Source: Bathymodiolus brooksi (lineage: Eukaryota > Mollusca > Bivalvia > Mytilida > Modiolidae). Taken from it: a stretch of DNA of 64,000 nucleotides. The stretch is from NCBI GenBank assembly GCA_963680875.1, contig OY804578.1:98733689-98797688 (forward strand), read 5' to 3'. The notes beneath the pieces are model-generated. The model searched no databases, was not told the origin of the DNA, and worked only from the letters and a program-made list of their open reading frames with translations. How positions within the stretch are numbered: position 1 is the first letter of the stretch; every line of letters begins with the position of its first letter. Below are positions 1-11,600 of the stretch, piece after piece. A program made the translations under genes and the position numbers.

Positions 1-3000
1 ATTATGTGATAAAGTTTGTCAGTGACTTGCTTCTAGATAGAACATTATGTGATAAAGTTTGTCAGTGACTTGCTTCTAAGATAGAACATTATGTGATAAA
101 GTTTGTCAGTGACTTGCTTCTAAGATAGAACATTATGTGATAAAGTGTGTCAGTGACTTGCTTCTAGATAGAACATTATGTGATAAAGTTTGTCAGTGAC
201 TTGCTGCTAAGATAGAACATTATGTGATAAAGTTTGTCAGTGACTTGCTTCTAGATAGAACATTATGTGATAAAGTTTGTCAGTGACTTGCTTCTAAGAT
301 AGAACATTATGTGATAAAGTTTGTAAGTGACTTGCTTCTAGATAGAACATTATGTGATAAAGTTTGTCAATGACTTGCTTCTAGATAGAACATTATGTGA
401 TAAAGTTTGTCAGTGACTTGCTTCTAGATAGAACATTATGTGATAAAGTTTGTCAGTGACTTGTTTCTAAGATAGAACATTATGTGATAACGTTTGTCAA
501 TGACTTGCTTCTAAGATAGAACATTATGTGATAAAGTTTGTCAGTGACTTGCTTCTAAGATAGAACATTATGTGATAAAGTTTGTCAATGACTTGCTTCT
601 AGATAGAACATTATGTGATAACGTTTGTCAATGACTTGCTTCTAAGATAGAACATTATGTGATAACGTTTGTCAATGACTTGCTTCTAGATAGAACATTA
701 TGTGATAAAGTTTGTCAGTGACTTGCTGCTAAGATAGAACATTATGTGATAAAGTTTGTCAGTGACTTGCTTCTAAGATAGAACATTATGTGATAAAGTG
801 TGTCAGTGACTTGCTTCTAGATAGAACATTATGTGATAAAGTTTGTCAGTGACTTGCTGCTAAGATAGAACATTATGTGATAAAGTTTGTCAGTGACTTG
901 CTTCTAGATAGAACATTATGTGATAAAGTTTGTCAGTGACTTGCTTCTAAGATAGAACATTATGTGATAAAGTTTGTAAGTGACTTGCTTCTAGATAGAA
1001 CATTATGTGATAAAGTTTGTCAGTGACTTGCTTCTAGATAGAACATTATGTGATAAAGTTTGTAAGTGACTTGCTTCTAAGATAGAACATTATGTGATAA
1101 AGTTTGTAAGTGACTTGCTTCTAGATAGAACATTATGTGATAAAGTTTGTCAATGACTTGCTTCTAGATAGAACATCATGTGATAAAGTTTGTCAGTGAC
1201 TTGCTTCTAAGATAGAACATTATGTGATAACGTTTGTCAATGACTTGCTTCTAGATAGAACATTATGTGATAAAGTTTGTCAGTGACTTGCTTCTAAGAT
1301 AGAACATTATGTGATAACGTTTGTCAGTGACTTGCTTCTAGATAGAACATTATGTGATAAAGTTTGTCAGTGACTTGCTGCTAAGATAGAACATTATGTG
1401 ATAAAGTTTGTCAGTGACTTGCTTCTAAGATAGAACATTATGTGATAACGTTTGTCAATGACTTGCTTCTAAGATAGAACATTATGTGATAAAGTTTGTC
1501 AGTGACTTGCTTCTAGATAGAACATTATGTGATAAAGTTTGTCAATGACTTGCTTCTAGATAGAACATTATGTGATAAAGTTTGTCAGTGACTTGCTTCT
1601 AGATAGAACATTATGTGATAAAGTTTGTCAGTGACCTGCTTCTAGATAGAACATTATGTGATAAAGTTTGTCAATGACTTGCTTCTAGATAGAACATTAT
1701 GTGATAAAGTTTGTCAATGACTTGCTTCTAGATAGAACATTATGTGATAAAGTTTGTCAGTGACTTGCTTCTAAGATAGAACATTATGTGATAACGTTTG
1801 TCAATGACTTGCTTCTAAGATAGAACATTATGTGATAACGTTTGTCAGTGACTTGCTTCTAAGATAGAACATTATGTGATAAAGTTTGTCAATGACTTGC
1901 TTCTAGATAGAACATTATGTGATAACGTTTGTCAATGACTTGCTTCTAAGATAGAACATTATGTGATAACGTTTGTCAATGACTTGCTTCTAGATAGAAC
2001 ATTATGTGATAAAGTTTGTCAGTGACTTGCTGCTAAGATAGAACATTATGTGATAAAGTTTGTCAGTGACTTGCTTCTAAGATAGAACATTATGTGATAA
2101 AGTGTGTCAGTGACTTGCTTCTAGATAGAACATTATGTGATAAAGTTTGTCAGTGACTTGCTGCTAAGATAGAACATTATGTGATAAAGTTTGTCAGTGA
2201 CTTGCTTCTAGATAGAACATTATGTGATAAAGTTTGTCAGTGACTTGCTTCTAAGATAGAACATTATGTGATAAAGTTTGTAAGTGACTTGCTTCTAGAT
2301 AGAACATTATGTGATAAAGTTTGTCAATGACTTGCTTCTAGATAGAACATTATGTGATAAAGTTTGTCAGTGACTTGCTTCTAGATAGAACATTATGTGA
2401 TAAAGTTTGTCAGTGACTTGCTTCTAAGATAGAACATTATGTGATAACGTTTGTCAATGACTTGCTTCTAGATAGAACATTATGTGATAAAGTTTGTCAG
2501 TGACTTGCTTCTAAGATAGAACATTATGTGATAACGTTTGTCAATGACTTGCTTCTAGATAGAACATTATGTGATAAAGTTTGTCAGTGACTTGCTGCTA
2601 AGATAGAATATTATGTGATAAAGTTTGTCAGTGACTTGCTTCTAGATAGAACATTATGTGATAAAGTTTGTCAATGACTTGCTTCTAGATAGAACATTAT
2701 GTGATAAAGTTTGTCAGTGACTTGCTTCTAAGATAGAACATTATGTGATAAAATTTGTCAGTGACTTGCTTCTAGATAGAACATTATGTGATAAAGTTTG
2801 TCAGTGACTTGCTTCTAGATAGAACATTATGTGATAAAGTTTGTCAATGACTTGCTTCTAGATAGAACATTATGTGATAAAGTTTGTCAGTGACTTGCTT
2901 CTAGATAGAACATTATGTGATAAAGTTTGTCAGTGACTTGCTGCTAAGATAGAACATTATGTGATAAAGTTTGTCAGTGACTTGCTTCTAAGATAGAACA

Positions 3001-6000
3001 TTATGTGATAAAGTGTGTCAGTGACTTGCTTCTAGATAGAATATTATGTGATAAAGTTTGTCAGTGACTTGCTGCTAAGATAGAACATTATGTGATAAAG
3101 TTTGTCAGTGACTTGCTTCTAGATAGAACATTATGTGATAAAGTTTGTCAGTGACTTGCTTCTAAGATAGAACATTATGTGATAAAGTTTGTAAGTGACT
3201 TGCTTCTAGATAGAACATTATGTGATAAAGTTTGTCAATGACTTGCTTCTAGATAGAACATTATGTGATAAAGTTTGTCAGTGACTTGCTTCTAGATAGA
3301 ACATTATGTGATAAAGTTTGTCAGTGACTTGCTTCTAAGATAGAACATTATGTGATAACGTTTGTCAATGACTTGCTTCTAAGATAGAACATTATGTGAT
3401 AACGTTTGTCAGTGACTTGCTTCTAAGATAGAACATTATGTGATAAAGTTTGTCAATGACTTGCTTCTAGATAGAACATTATGTGATAACGTTTGTCAAT
3501 GACTTGCTTCTAAGATAGAACATTATGTGATAACGTTTGTCAATGACTTGCTTCTAGATAGAACATTATGTGATAAAGTTTGTCAGTGACTTGCTGCTAA
3601 GATAGAACATTATGTGATAAAGTTTGTCAGTGACTTGCTTCTAAGATAGAACATTATGTGATAAAGTGTGTCAGTGACTTGCTTCTAGATAGAACATTAT
3701 GTGATAAAGTTTGTCAGTGACTTGCTGCTAAGATAGAACATTATGTGATAAAGTTTGTCAGTGACTTGCTTCTAGATAGAACATTATGTGATAAAGTTTG
3801 TCAGTGACTTGCTTCTAAGATAGAACATTATGTGATAAAGTTTGTAAGTGACTTGCTTCTAGATAGAACATTATGTGATAAAGTTTGTCAGTGACTTGCT
3901 TCTAGATAGAACATTATGTGATAAAGTTTGTAAGTGACTTGCTTCTAAGATAGAACATTATGTGATAAAGTTTGTAAGTGACTTGCTTCTAGATAGAACA
4001 TTATGTGATAAAGTTTGTCAATGACTTGCTTCTAGATAGAACATCATGTGATAAAGTTTGTCAGTGACTTGCTTCTAAGATAGAACATTATGTGATAACG
4101 TTTGTCAATGACTTGCTTCTAGATAGAACATTATGTGATAAAGTTTGTCAGTGACTTGCTTCTAAGATAGAACATTATGTGATAACGTTTGTCAATGACT
4201 TGCTTCTAGATAGAACATTATGTGATAAAGTTTGTCAGTGACCTGCTTCTAGATAGAACATTATGTGATAAAGTTTGTCAATGACTTGCTTCTAGATAGA
4301 ACATTATGTGATAAAGTTTGTCAATGACTTGCTTCTAGATAGAACATTATGTGATAAAGTTTGTCAGTGACTTCCTTCTAAGATAGAACATTATGTGATA
4401 ACGTTTGTCAATGACTTGCTTCTAAGATAGAACATTATGTGATAACGTTTGTCAGTGACTTGCTTCTAGATAGAACATTATGTGATAAAGTTTGTCAGTG
4501 ACTTGCTGCTAAGATAGAACATTATGTGATAAAGTTTGTCAGTGACTTGCTTCTAAGATAGAACATTATGTGATAACGTTTGTCAATGACTTGCTTCTAA
4601 GATAGAACATTATGTGATAAAGTTTGTAAGTGACTTGCTTCTAGATAGAACATTATGTGATAAAGTTTGTCAATGACTTGCTTCTAGATAGAACATTATG
4701 TGATAAAGTTTGTCAGTGACTTGCTTCTAGATAGAACATTATGTGATAAAGTTTGTCAGTGACCTGCTTCTAGATAGAACATTATGTGATAACGTTTGTC
4801 AATGACTTGCTTCTAGATAGAACATTATGTGATAAAGTTTGTCAATGACTTGCTTCTAGATAGAACATTATGTGATAAAGTTTGTCAGTGACTTGCTTCT
4901 AAGATAGAACATTATGTGATAACGTTTGTCAATGACTTGCTTCTAAGATAGAACATTATGTGATAACGTTTGTCAGTGACTTGCTTCTAAGATAGAACAT
5001 TATGTGATAAAGTTTGTCAATGACTTGCTTCTAGATAGAACATTATGTGATAACGTTTGTCAATGACTTGCTTCTAAGATAGAACATTATGTGATAACGT
5101 TTGTCAATGACTTGCTTCTAGATAGAACATTATGTGATAAAGTTTGTCAGTGACTTGCTGCTAAGATAGAACATTATGTGATAAAGTTTGTCAGTGACTT
5201 GCTTCTAAGATAGAACATTATGTGATAAAGTGTGTCAGTGACTTGCTTCTAGATAGAACATTATGTGATAAAGTTTGTCAGTGACTTGCTGCTAAGATAG
5301 AACATTATGTGATAAAGTTTGTCAGTGACTTGCTTCTAGATAGAACATTATGTGATAAAGTTTGTCAGTGACTTGCTTCTAAGATAGAACATTATGTGAT
5401 AAAGTTTGTAAGTGACTTGCTTCTAGATAGAACATTATGTGATAAAGTTTGTCAATGACTTGCTTCTAGATAGAACATTATGTGATAAAGTTTGTCAGTG
5501 ACTTGCTTCTAGATAGAACATTATGTGATAAAGTTTGTCAGTGACTTGCTTCTAAGATAGAACATTATGTGATAACGTTTGTCAATGACTTGCTTCTAGA
5601 TAGAACATTATGTGATAAAGTTTGTCAGTGACTTGCTTCTAAGATAGAACATTATGTGATAACGTTTGTCAATGACTTTCTTCTAGATAGAACATTATGT
5701 GATAAAGTTTGTCAGTGACTTGCTGCTAAGATAGAATATTATGTGATAAAGTTTGTCAGTGACTTGCTTCTAGATAGAACATTATGTGATAAAGTTTGTC
5801 AATGACTTGCTTCTAGATAGAACATTATGTGATAAAGTTTGTCAGTGACTTGCTTCTAAGATAGAACATTATGTGATAAAATTTGTCAGTGACTTGCTTC
5901 TAGATAGAACATTATGTGATAAAGTTTGTCAGTGACTTGCTTCTAGATAGAACATTATGTGATAAAGTTTGTCAGTGACTTGCTTCTAGATAGAACATTA

Positions 6001-7632
6001 TGTGATAAAGTTTGTCAGTGACTTGCTGCTAAGATAGAACATTATGTGATAAAGTTTGTCAGTGACTTGCTTCTAAGATAGAACATTATGTGATAAAGTG
6101 TGTCAGTGACTTGCTTCTAGATAGAACATTATGTGATAAAGTTTGTCAGTGACTTGCTGCTAAGATAGAACATTATGTGATAAAGTTTGTCAGTGACTTG
6201 CTTCTAGATAGAACATTATGTGATAAAGTTTGTCAGTGACTTGCTTCTAAGATAGAACATTATGTGATAAAGTTTGTAAGTGACTTGCTTCTAGATAGAA
6301 CATTATGTGATAAAGTTTGTCAATGACTTGCTTCTAGATAGAACATTATGTGATAAAGTTTGTCAGTGACTTGCTTCTAGATAGAACATTATGTGATAAA
6401 GTTTGTCAGTGACTTGCTTCTAAGATAGAACATTATGTGATAACGTTTGTCAATGACTTGCTTCTAGATAGAACATTATGTGATAAAGTTTGTCAGTGAC
6501 TTGCTTCTAAGATAGAACATTATGTGATAACGTTTGTCAATGACTTGCTTCTAGATAGAACATTATGTGATAAAGTTTGTCAGTGACTTGCTGCTAAGAT
6601 AGAACATTATGTGATAAAGTTTGTCAGTGACTTGCTTCTAGATAGAACATTATGTGATAAAGTTTGTCAATGACTTGCTTCTAGATAGAACATTATGTGA
6701 TAAAGTTTGTCAGTGACTTGCTTCTAAGATAGAACATTATGTGATAAAATTTGTCAGTGACTTGCTTCTAGATAGAACATTATGTGATAAAGTTTGTCAG
6801 TGACTTGCTTCTAGATAGAACATTATGTGATAAAGTTTGTCAATGACTTGCTTCTAGATAGAACATTATGTGATAAAGTTTGTCAGTGACTTGCTTCTAG
6901 ATAGAACATTATGTGATAAAGTTTGTCAGTGACTTGCTTCTAAGATAGAACATTATGTGATAACGTTTGTCAATGACTTGCTTCTAGATAGAACATTATG
7001 TGATAAAGTTTGTCAGTGACTTGCTTCTAAGATAGAACATTATGTGATAACGTTTGTCAATGACTTGCTTCTAGATAGAACATTATGTGATAAAGTTTGT
7101 CAGTGACTTGCTGCTAAGATAGAACATTATGTGATAAAGTTTGTCAGTGACTTGCTTCTAGATAGAACATTATGTGATAAAGTTTGTCAATGACTTGCTT
7201 CTAGATAGAACATTATGTGATAAAGTTTGTCAATGACTTGCTTCTAGATAGAACATTATGTGATAAAGTTTGTCAGTGACTTGCTTCTAAGATAGAACAT
7301 TATGTGATAAAATTTGTCAGTGACTTGCTTCTAGATAGAACATTATGTGATAAAGTTTGTCAGTGACTTGCTTCTAAGATAGAACATTATGTGATAAAGT
7401 TTGCCAGTGACTTGCTTCTAGATAGAACATTATGTGATAAAGTTTGTCAGTGACTTGCTTCTAGATAGAACATTATGTGATAAAGTTTGTCAGTGACTTG
7501 CTTCTAAGATAGAACATTATGTGATAAAGTTTGTCAGTGACTTGCTGCTAAGATAGAACATTATGTGATAAAGTTTGTCAGTGACTTGCTTCTAGATAGA
7601 ACATTATGTGATAAAGTTTGTCAGTGACTTGC
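1..7632. repeat. 43/44-bp satellite (about 175 units) derived from a SINE
   Basis: Units alternate between 43 and 44 bp (ttctagatag versus ttctaagatag). About 30 bp of each ('attatgtgataaagtttg', 'tcagtgacttgc') is the inner part of the tRNA-type SINE found elsewhere here (54300, 57404, 31990). The last unit runs straight into the rest of that SINE. Variant units recur in blocks; for example the rare 'gaacatcatg' is at 1171 and 4039, a shift of 2,868 bp, so higher-order duplication has occurred. The array begins before the window. Confidence 0.95.
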
Positions 7633-7730
7633 GGCAGGTCGGCGTTTTCTCCACAATTAAAATTGACCGAATGATATATAACCGAACTATTGTTTATGGT
7701 GGCGTTAAACACCATAACCCTAACCCCTTT
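7600..7730 (+). mobile_element. 3' part of tRNA-derived SINE (type A) at the satellite edge
   Basis: After the last satellite unit the sequence continues as the SINE: 'gcggcaggtcggcgttttct', a diverged core, and the tail 'ggcgttaaacaccataac' + 'cctaacc'. The 5' half is replaced by the satellite, so this copy is the probable parent of the array. Confidence 0.8.
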
Positions 7731-8492
7731 ATGTTCTTATATATTACAAAGGTCTGTATTGTATTCAGTATTTACCTTTGCATGGGCCATAGCTTCTTTT
7801 ACGTCTGAAACTTGATATACTGGATGATATCTTTGTCGACTGTGAACACATTAAAAAATAAGTTCTACTTTTTATGATTAAATACACAACATACAAGGCA
7901 TAATAACTCAATCAAAATAACAATGTGGTAAACAAAAATATAAATAAACTAAAATCAAAATCTATCAAATTATAAAATTAAAGTTCAGACAATATGCTTT
8001 TAATTCTGAAAATGACGGTACGGAAACGTTCTCAAGGTTGACATTTAAAATTAATTTCCCGTTTTAGAATATTTACATCAAAAAGTAAAATAAATGTAGG
8101 GTATCAATTAATTCACATTCAATAGATATACTTTTTCATACATTGCAACGCGTTAGTAGTACTTCTTACAAAAGAACATGAAAGTTGTAATGCCGAAAAA
8201 CAAGAAAGAAAAACACAAACAAAGCAAACAAACAAAGTGGCGTTCAACTCCATAACCATAACCATATATTCAATACGAATTTAGAAAGTTATATTTATCT
8301 TATTACACTTCAAACATAGACTAAGTACGCTAGTGGCATTTGCTACCACATTGCAGAAATATCTACCTATAATGTAAAATAATTTACATAAGAGAATTTT
8401 GAAAACCTGGACAAATGTAGGCAAGCCATCTCGAAAAAAACTTGAAGCTTGAAAGTTCACAGAATATAGAATATATATAACAAGATACATCT
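7731..8492. other. Region downstream of the receptor gene, no gene seen
   Basis: AT-rich unique sequence. It would hold the 3' UTR and poly(A) site of the minus-strand gene; an ATTAAA on the minus strand near 8000 is a possible signal. Short open frames here have no family resemblance. Confidence 0.4.
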
Positions 8493-8632
8493 TTAATACA
8501 TCGTTTGATGGTTACATTTGTACGAATTTGTGAAGTCATAAGATACTTCAGTCATCGATACAAAAATTCTATGGTCATCATCACAATCTGGTTGACCTAT
8601 ACGAAGTATCCATATCTCAAATGACAATGGAT
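8493..8632 (-). CDS. Candidate cytoplasmic-tail exon (uncertain)
   Basis: After an AAAAG acceptor an open frame of 45 codons runs to TAA at 8493-8495, including [13 protein letters not shown] and [16 protein letters not shown]. It looks protein-like and lies just where the tail should be. However it needs a phase-1 donor and the TM7 exon donor is phase 0, so the join is not in frame. Alternatives are a phase-0 exon starting after 'caattaag' near 8690, ending in IKRSIVI and a stop, or read-through of TM7. Functional tail unresolved. Confidence 0.35.
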
Positions 8633-11600
8633 CTTTTAATTTTTACGTATGGTTTCTTTCCTCTATCAATGCCAAGAGTTTTACCGGACTTAATTGTATA
8701 TACCAATGTATGAGTAACACGACGGGTGTCTTATAAGAAGCAGGAACTGCTTACCTTTCGCGAGCACATGAGTTCACCCCCGTTTTTTGGTAGTGTTCGT
8801 GTTGCTCATCTTTTTAGCTTTTTGTGTTGTTCTATTATATGTATTTAGGTATCGTGTTGTGATGTCCATTACGATTTCCGCATAATAACGATGTTCGCTT
8901 CGTCTTTGCCTCCAGTTATTTGTAGGAAATTGTGGTGTCCAACACATATTGTGTTGTATATGTTGTGTTTTCTTCGTCTTGTAGTTTCTCCGGATTGTTC
9001 ATTTTTGATTGACCTATGGTATTCTCTAACGTTTATTTACCTGTTCTGATAACGCATTAGAAAAAGTGTAGAGAAATGGATTGATAGCTGCATTCAGTGG
9101 GAGTACAAAAACAGCAATCCACGAATAAACTTCAGAATCAAATACATGTCCAGCCAATGACAACAATCCTAAAATAAACAAAAGTAAAATATACCACGTG
9201 GCATGTTAAAACGTCACCCATGAATAAATATTAGAATCAAATACATGTACATGTCCAGCCAATGACAATAATCCTGAAAATAAACAAAAGTAAAATATAA
9301 CACGTGACATATCAATTAGAAGTCCACCATGAATAAACATTAGAATCAAATGTCATGACCTGCCAATGACAACAATCCTGAAAATAAACAAAAGTAAAAT
9401 ATAACACGTGACATATCAATTAGAAGTCCACCATGAATAAACATTAGAATCAAATACATGTCCAGCCAATGACAACAATCCTGAAAATAAACAAAAGTAA
9501 AATTATAACACGTGACATATTAATTAGAAGTCCACCATGAATAAACATTAGAATCAAATATGATGCCCTGCCAATGACAACAATCCTGAAAATAAACAAA
9601 AGTAAAATTATAACACGTGACATATTAATTAGAAGTCCACCATGAATAAACATTAGAATAAAATGTCATGACCTGCCAATGACAACAATCCTGAAAATAA
9701 ACAAAAGTAAAATTATAACACGTGACATATTAATTAGAAGTCCACCATGAATAAACATTAGAATCAAATACATGTCCAGCCAATGACAATAATCCTGAAA
9801 ATAAACAAAAGTAAAATATAACACGTGACATATCAATTAGAAGTCCACCATGAATAAACATTAGAATCAAATGTGATGACCTGCCAATGACAACAATCCT
9901 GAAAATAAACAAAAGTAAAATTATAACACGTGACATATTAATTAGAAGTCCACCATGAATAAACATTAGAATCAAATGTCATGACCTGCCAATGACAACA
10001 ATCCTGAAAATAAACAAAAGTAAAATTATAACACGTGACATATTAATTAGAAGTCCACCATGAATAAACATTAGAATCAAATGTCATGACCTGCCAATGA
10101 CAACAATCCTGAAAATAAACAAAAGTAAAATTATAACACGTGACATATTAATTAGAAGTCCACCATGAATAAACATTAGAATCAAATATGATGCCCTGCC
10201 AATGACAATAATCCTAAAAATAAACAATAGTAAAATATAACACGTGGCATATGTAAACATCATTTCCTGTCATGAGGCAGAATGTATCATATTGATAATC
10301 CGTTACAAGAATTAGACGTAAAACTCTACATATATATATAAAACATGAACTGGCTAATGTTGGTGTACATGGTAAAAATACCCTGCGTCATTGCTTGATA
10401 ATGTTTTTTGAATGCGACTTTCTCAAAAGGATATTGCCCCTCATTTATATATGACAATAAAACCTCCACTCATTGACTCGCCTCAGTCCCATCGTTTTTC
10501 TACATGTTGAATTTTTTTTTCAAATGACCTCCACACTTTAGCTGAAGTATTGTTGAAGTGGCATTTTAAACACCCATTTCTCTAACCCACATCTTATGAT
10601 TTTATATAATATTTCCATTTAAAGAATATACATGACTACATTTGCGAACCAGAAAAATATATGAATTTGACTCATCGGTTTTTAAGCTTATAAAAGTGGC
10701 ATTTACATGTAACATCCATGCAATGCAAACTAATTTCTAAAGATTTTCACCATATTTCCCATAAAAGCATATAGACTGCGTGTGCAATTAAAAATCTGAC
10801 CTTTGACTCATTGCATTTTTAGAAAATTTTCCAACAAGCATACCTAATATACAGACAGGAACCCAGCACATGAAATCTGTAAAAACAACAACAAATACAC
10901 GTCTTGCAAGGACCATATCTCTTTGTTTTATCTTTGAAGCCATCCTGTTGCTACTCTTTGCCTCGTGGTATATCATCATATATAAAATGGCTACTACCAT
11001 GAATACTACACCATTGAAGAAAATGAATATTGATGCTGAATATTCCCATCCTGCAATTTTCTCTGGAGCGAATGGCATTGCTAGGCATACAGATGTTTTA
11101 GTGTAAAAACTGTCTGAAAAATATCTATTGTCGCAAAACGGTAAAAGTGTAAGTATCAAAAATACACACCACGTGGTCATAGCAATATTCCTCGCTTGTT
11201 TAAAATCCAGAAATGTTTTATGTCTTAGAGGAAATTTTATGACAATGAAGCGCTGAAGGGAGATTAATAAAGTAAAACAGACGGACACCTCACTTGATAA
11301 AGTTGTAATAACACCAGCAAATTTACATGCAAAACTTTCCCGCCAAGATGTTTCGTGTAGAATGTACTCTCCATGAAAATTTACATCAGCAACAGCAATT
11401 ATGTATAAATATATTCCCATTAAGAGGTCTGAAATACCTAAGTTTATAATGAAATATCCATATGGCGTTCTAGTTAATTCTCGTTCACGTAAGCAACGAT
11501 AGGAAATAACTCCAAAATTTCCTAGTAATGCACTCGTACCGATAACCCATACAGAGATTCGCATTAAGTTATTTCCTAACACATTTGTACAGGAAGCAAA

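Noticed and set aside
7715..7733. Telomere-like 'ccataaccctaaccc'
   Set aside because: It is the normal 3' end of SINE type A (also at 54435 and 18709 reversed), not a telomeric tract.
9450..9975. Frames reading [20 protein letters not shown] repeatedly
   Set aside because: Out-of-frame reading of the TM7 acceptor array; the real reading is the receptor frame.
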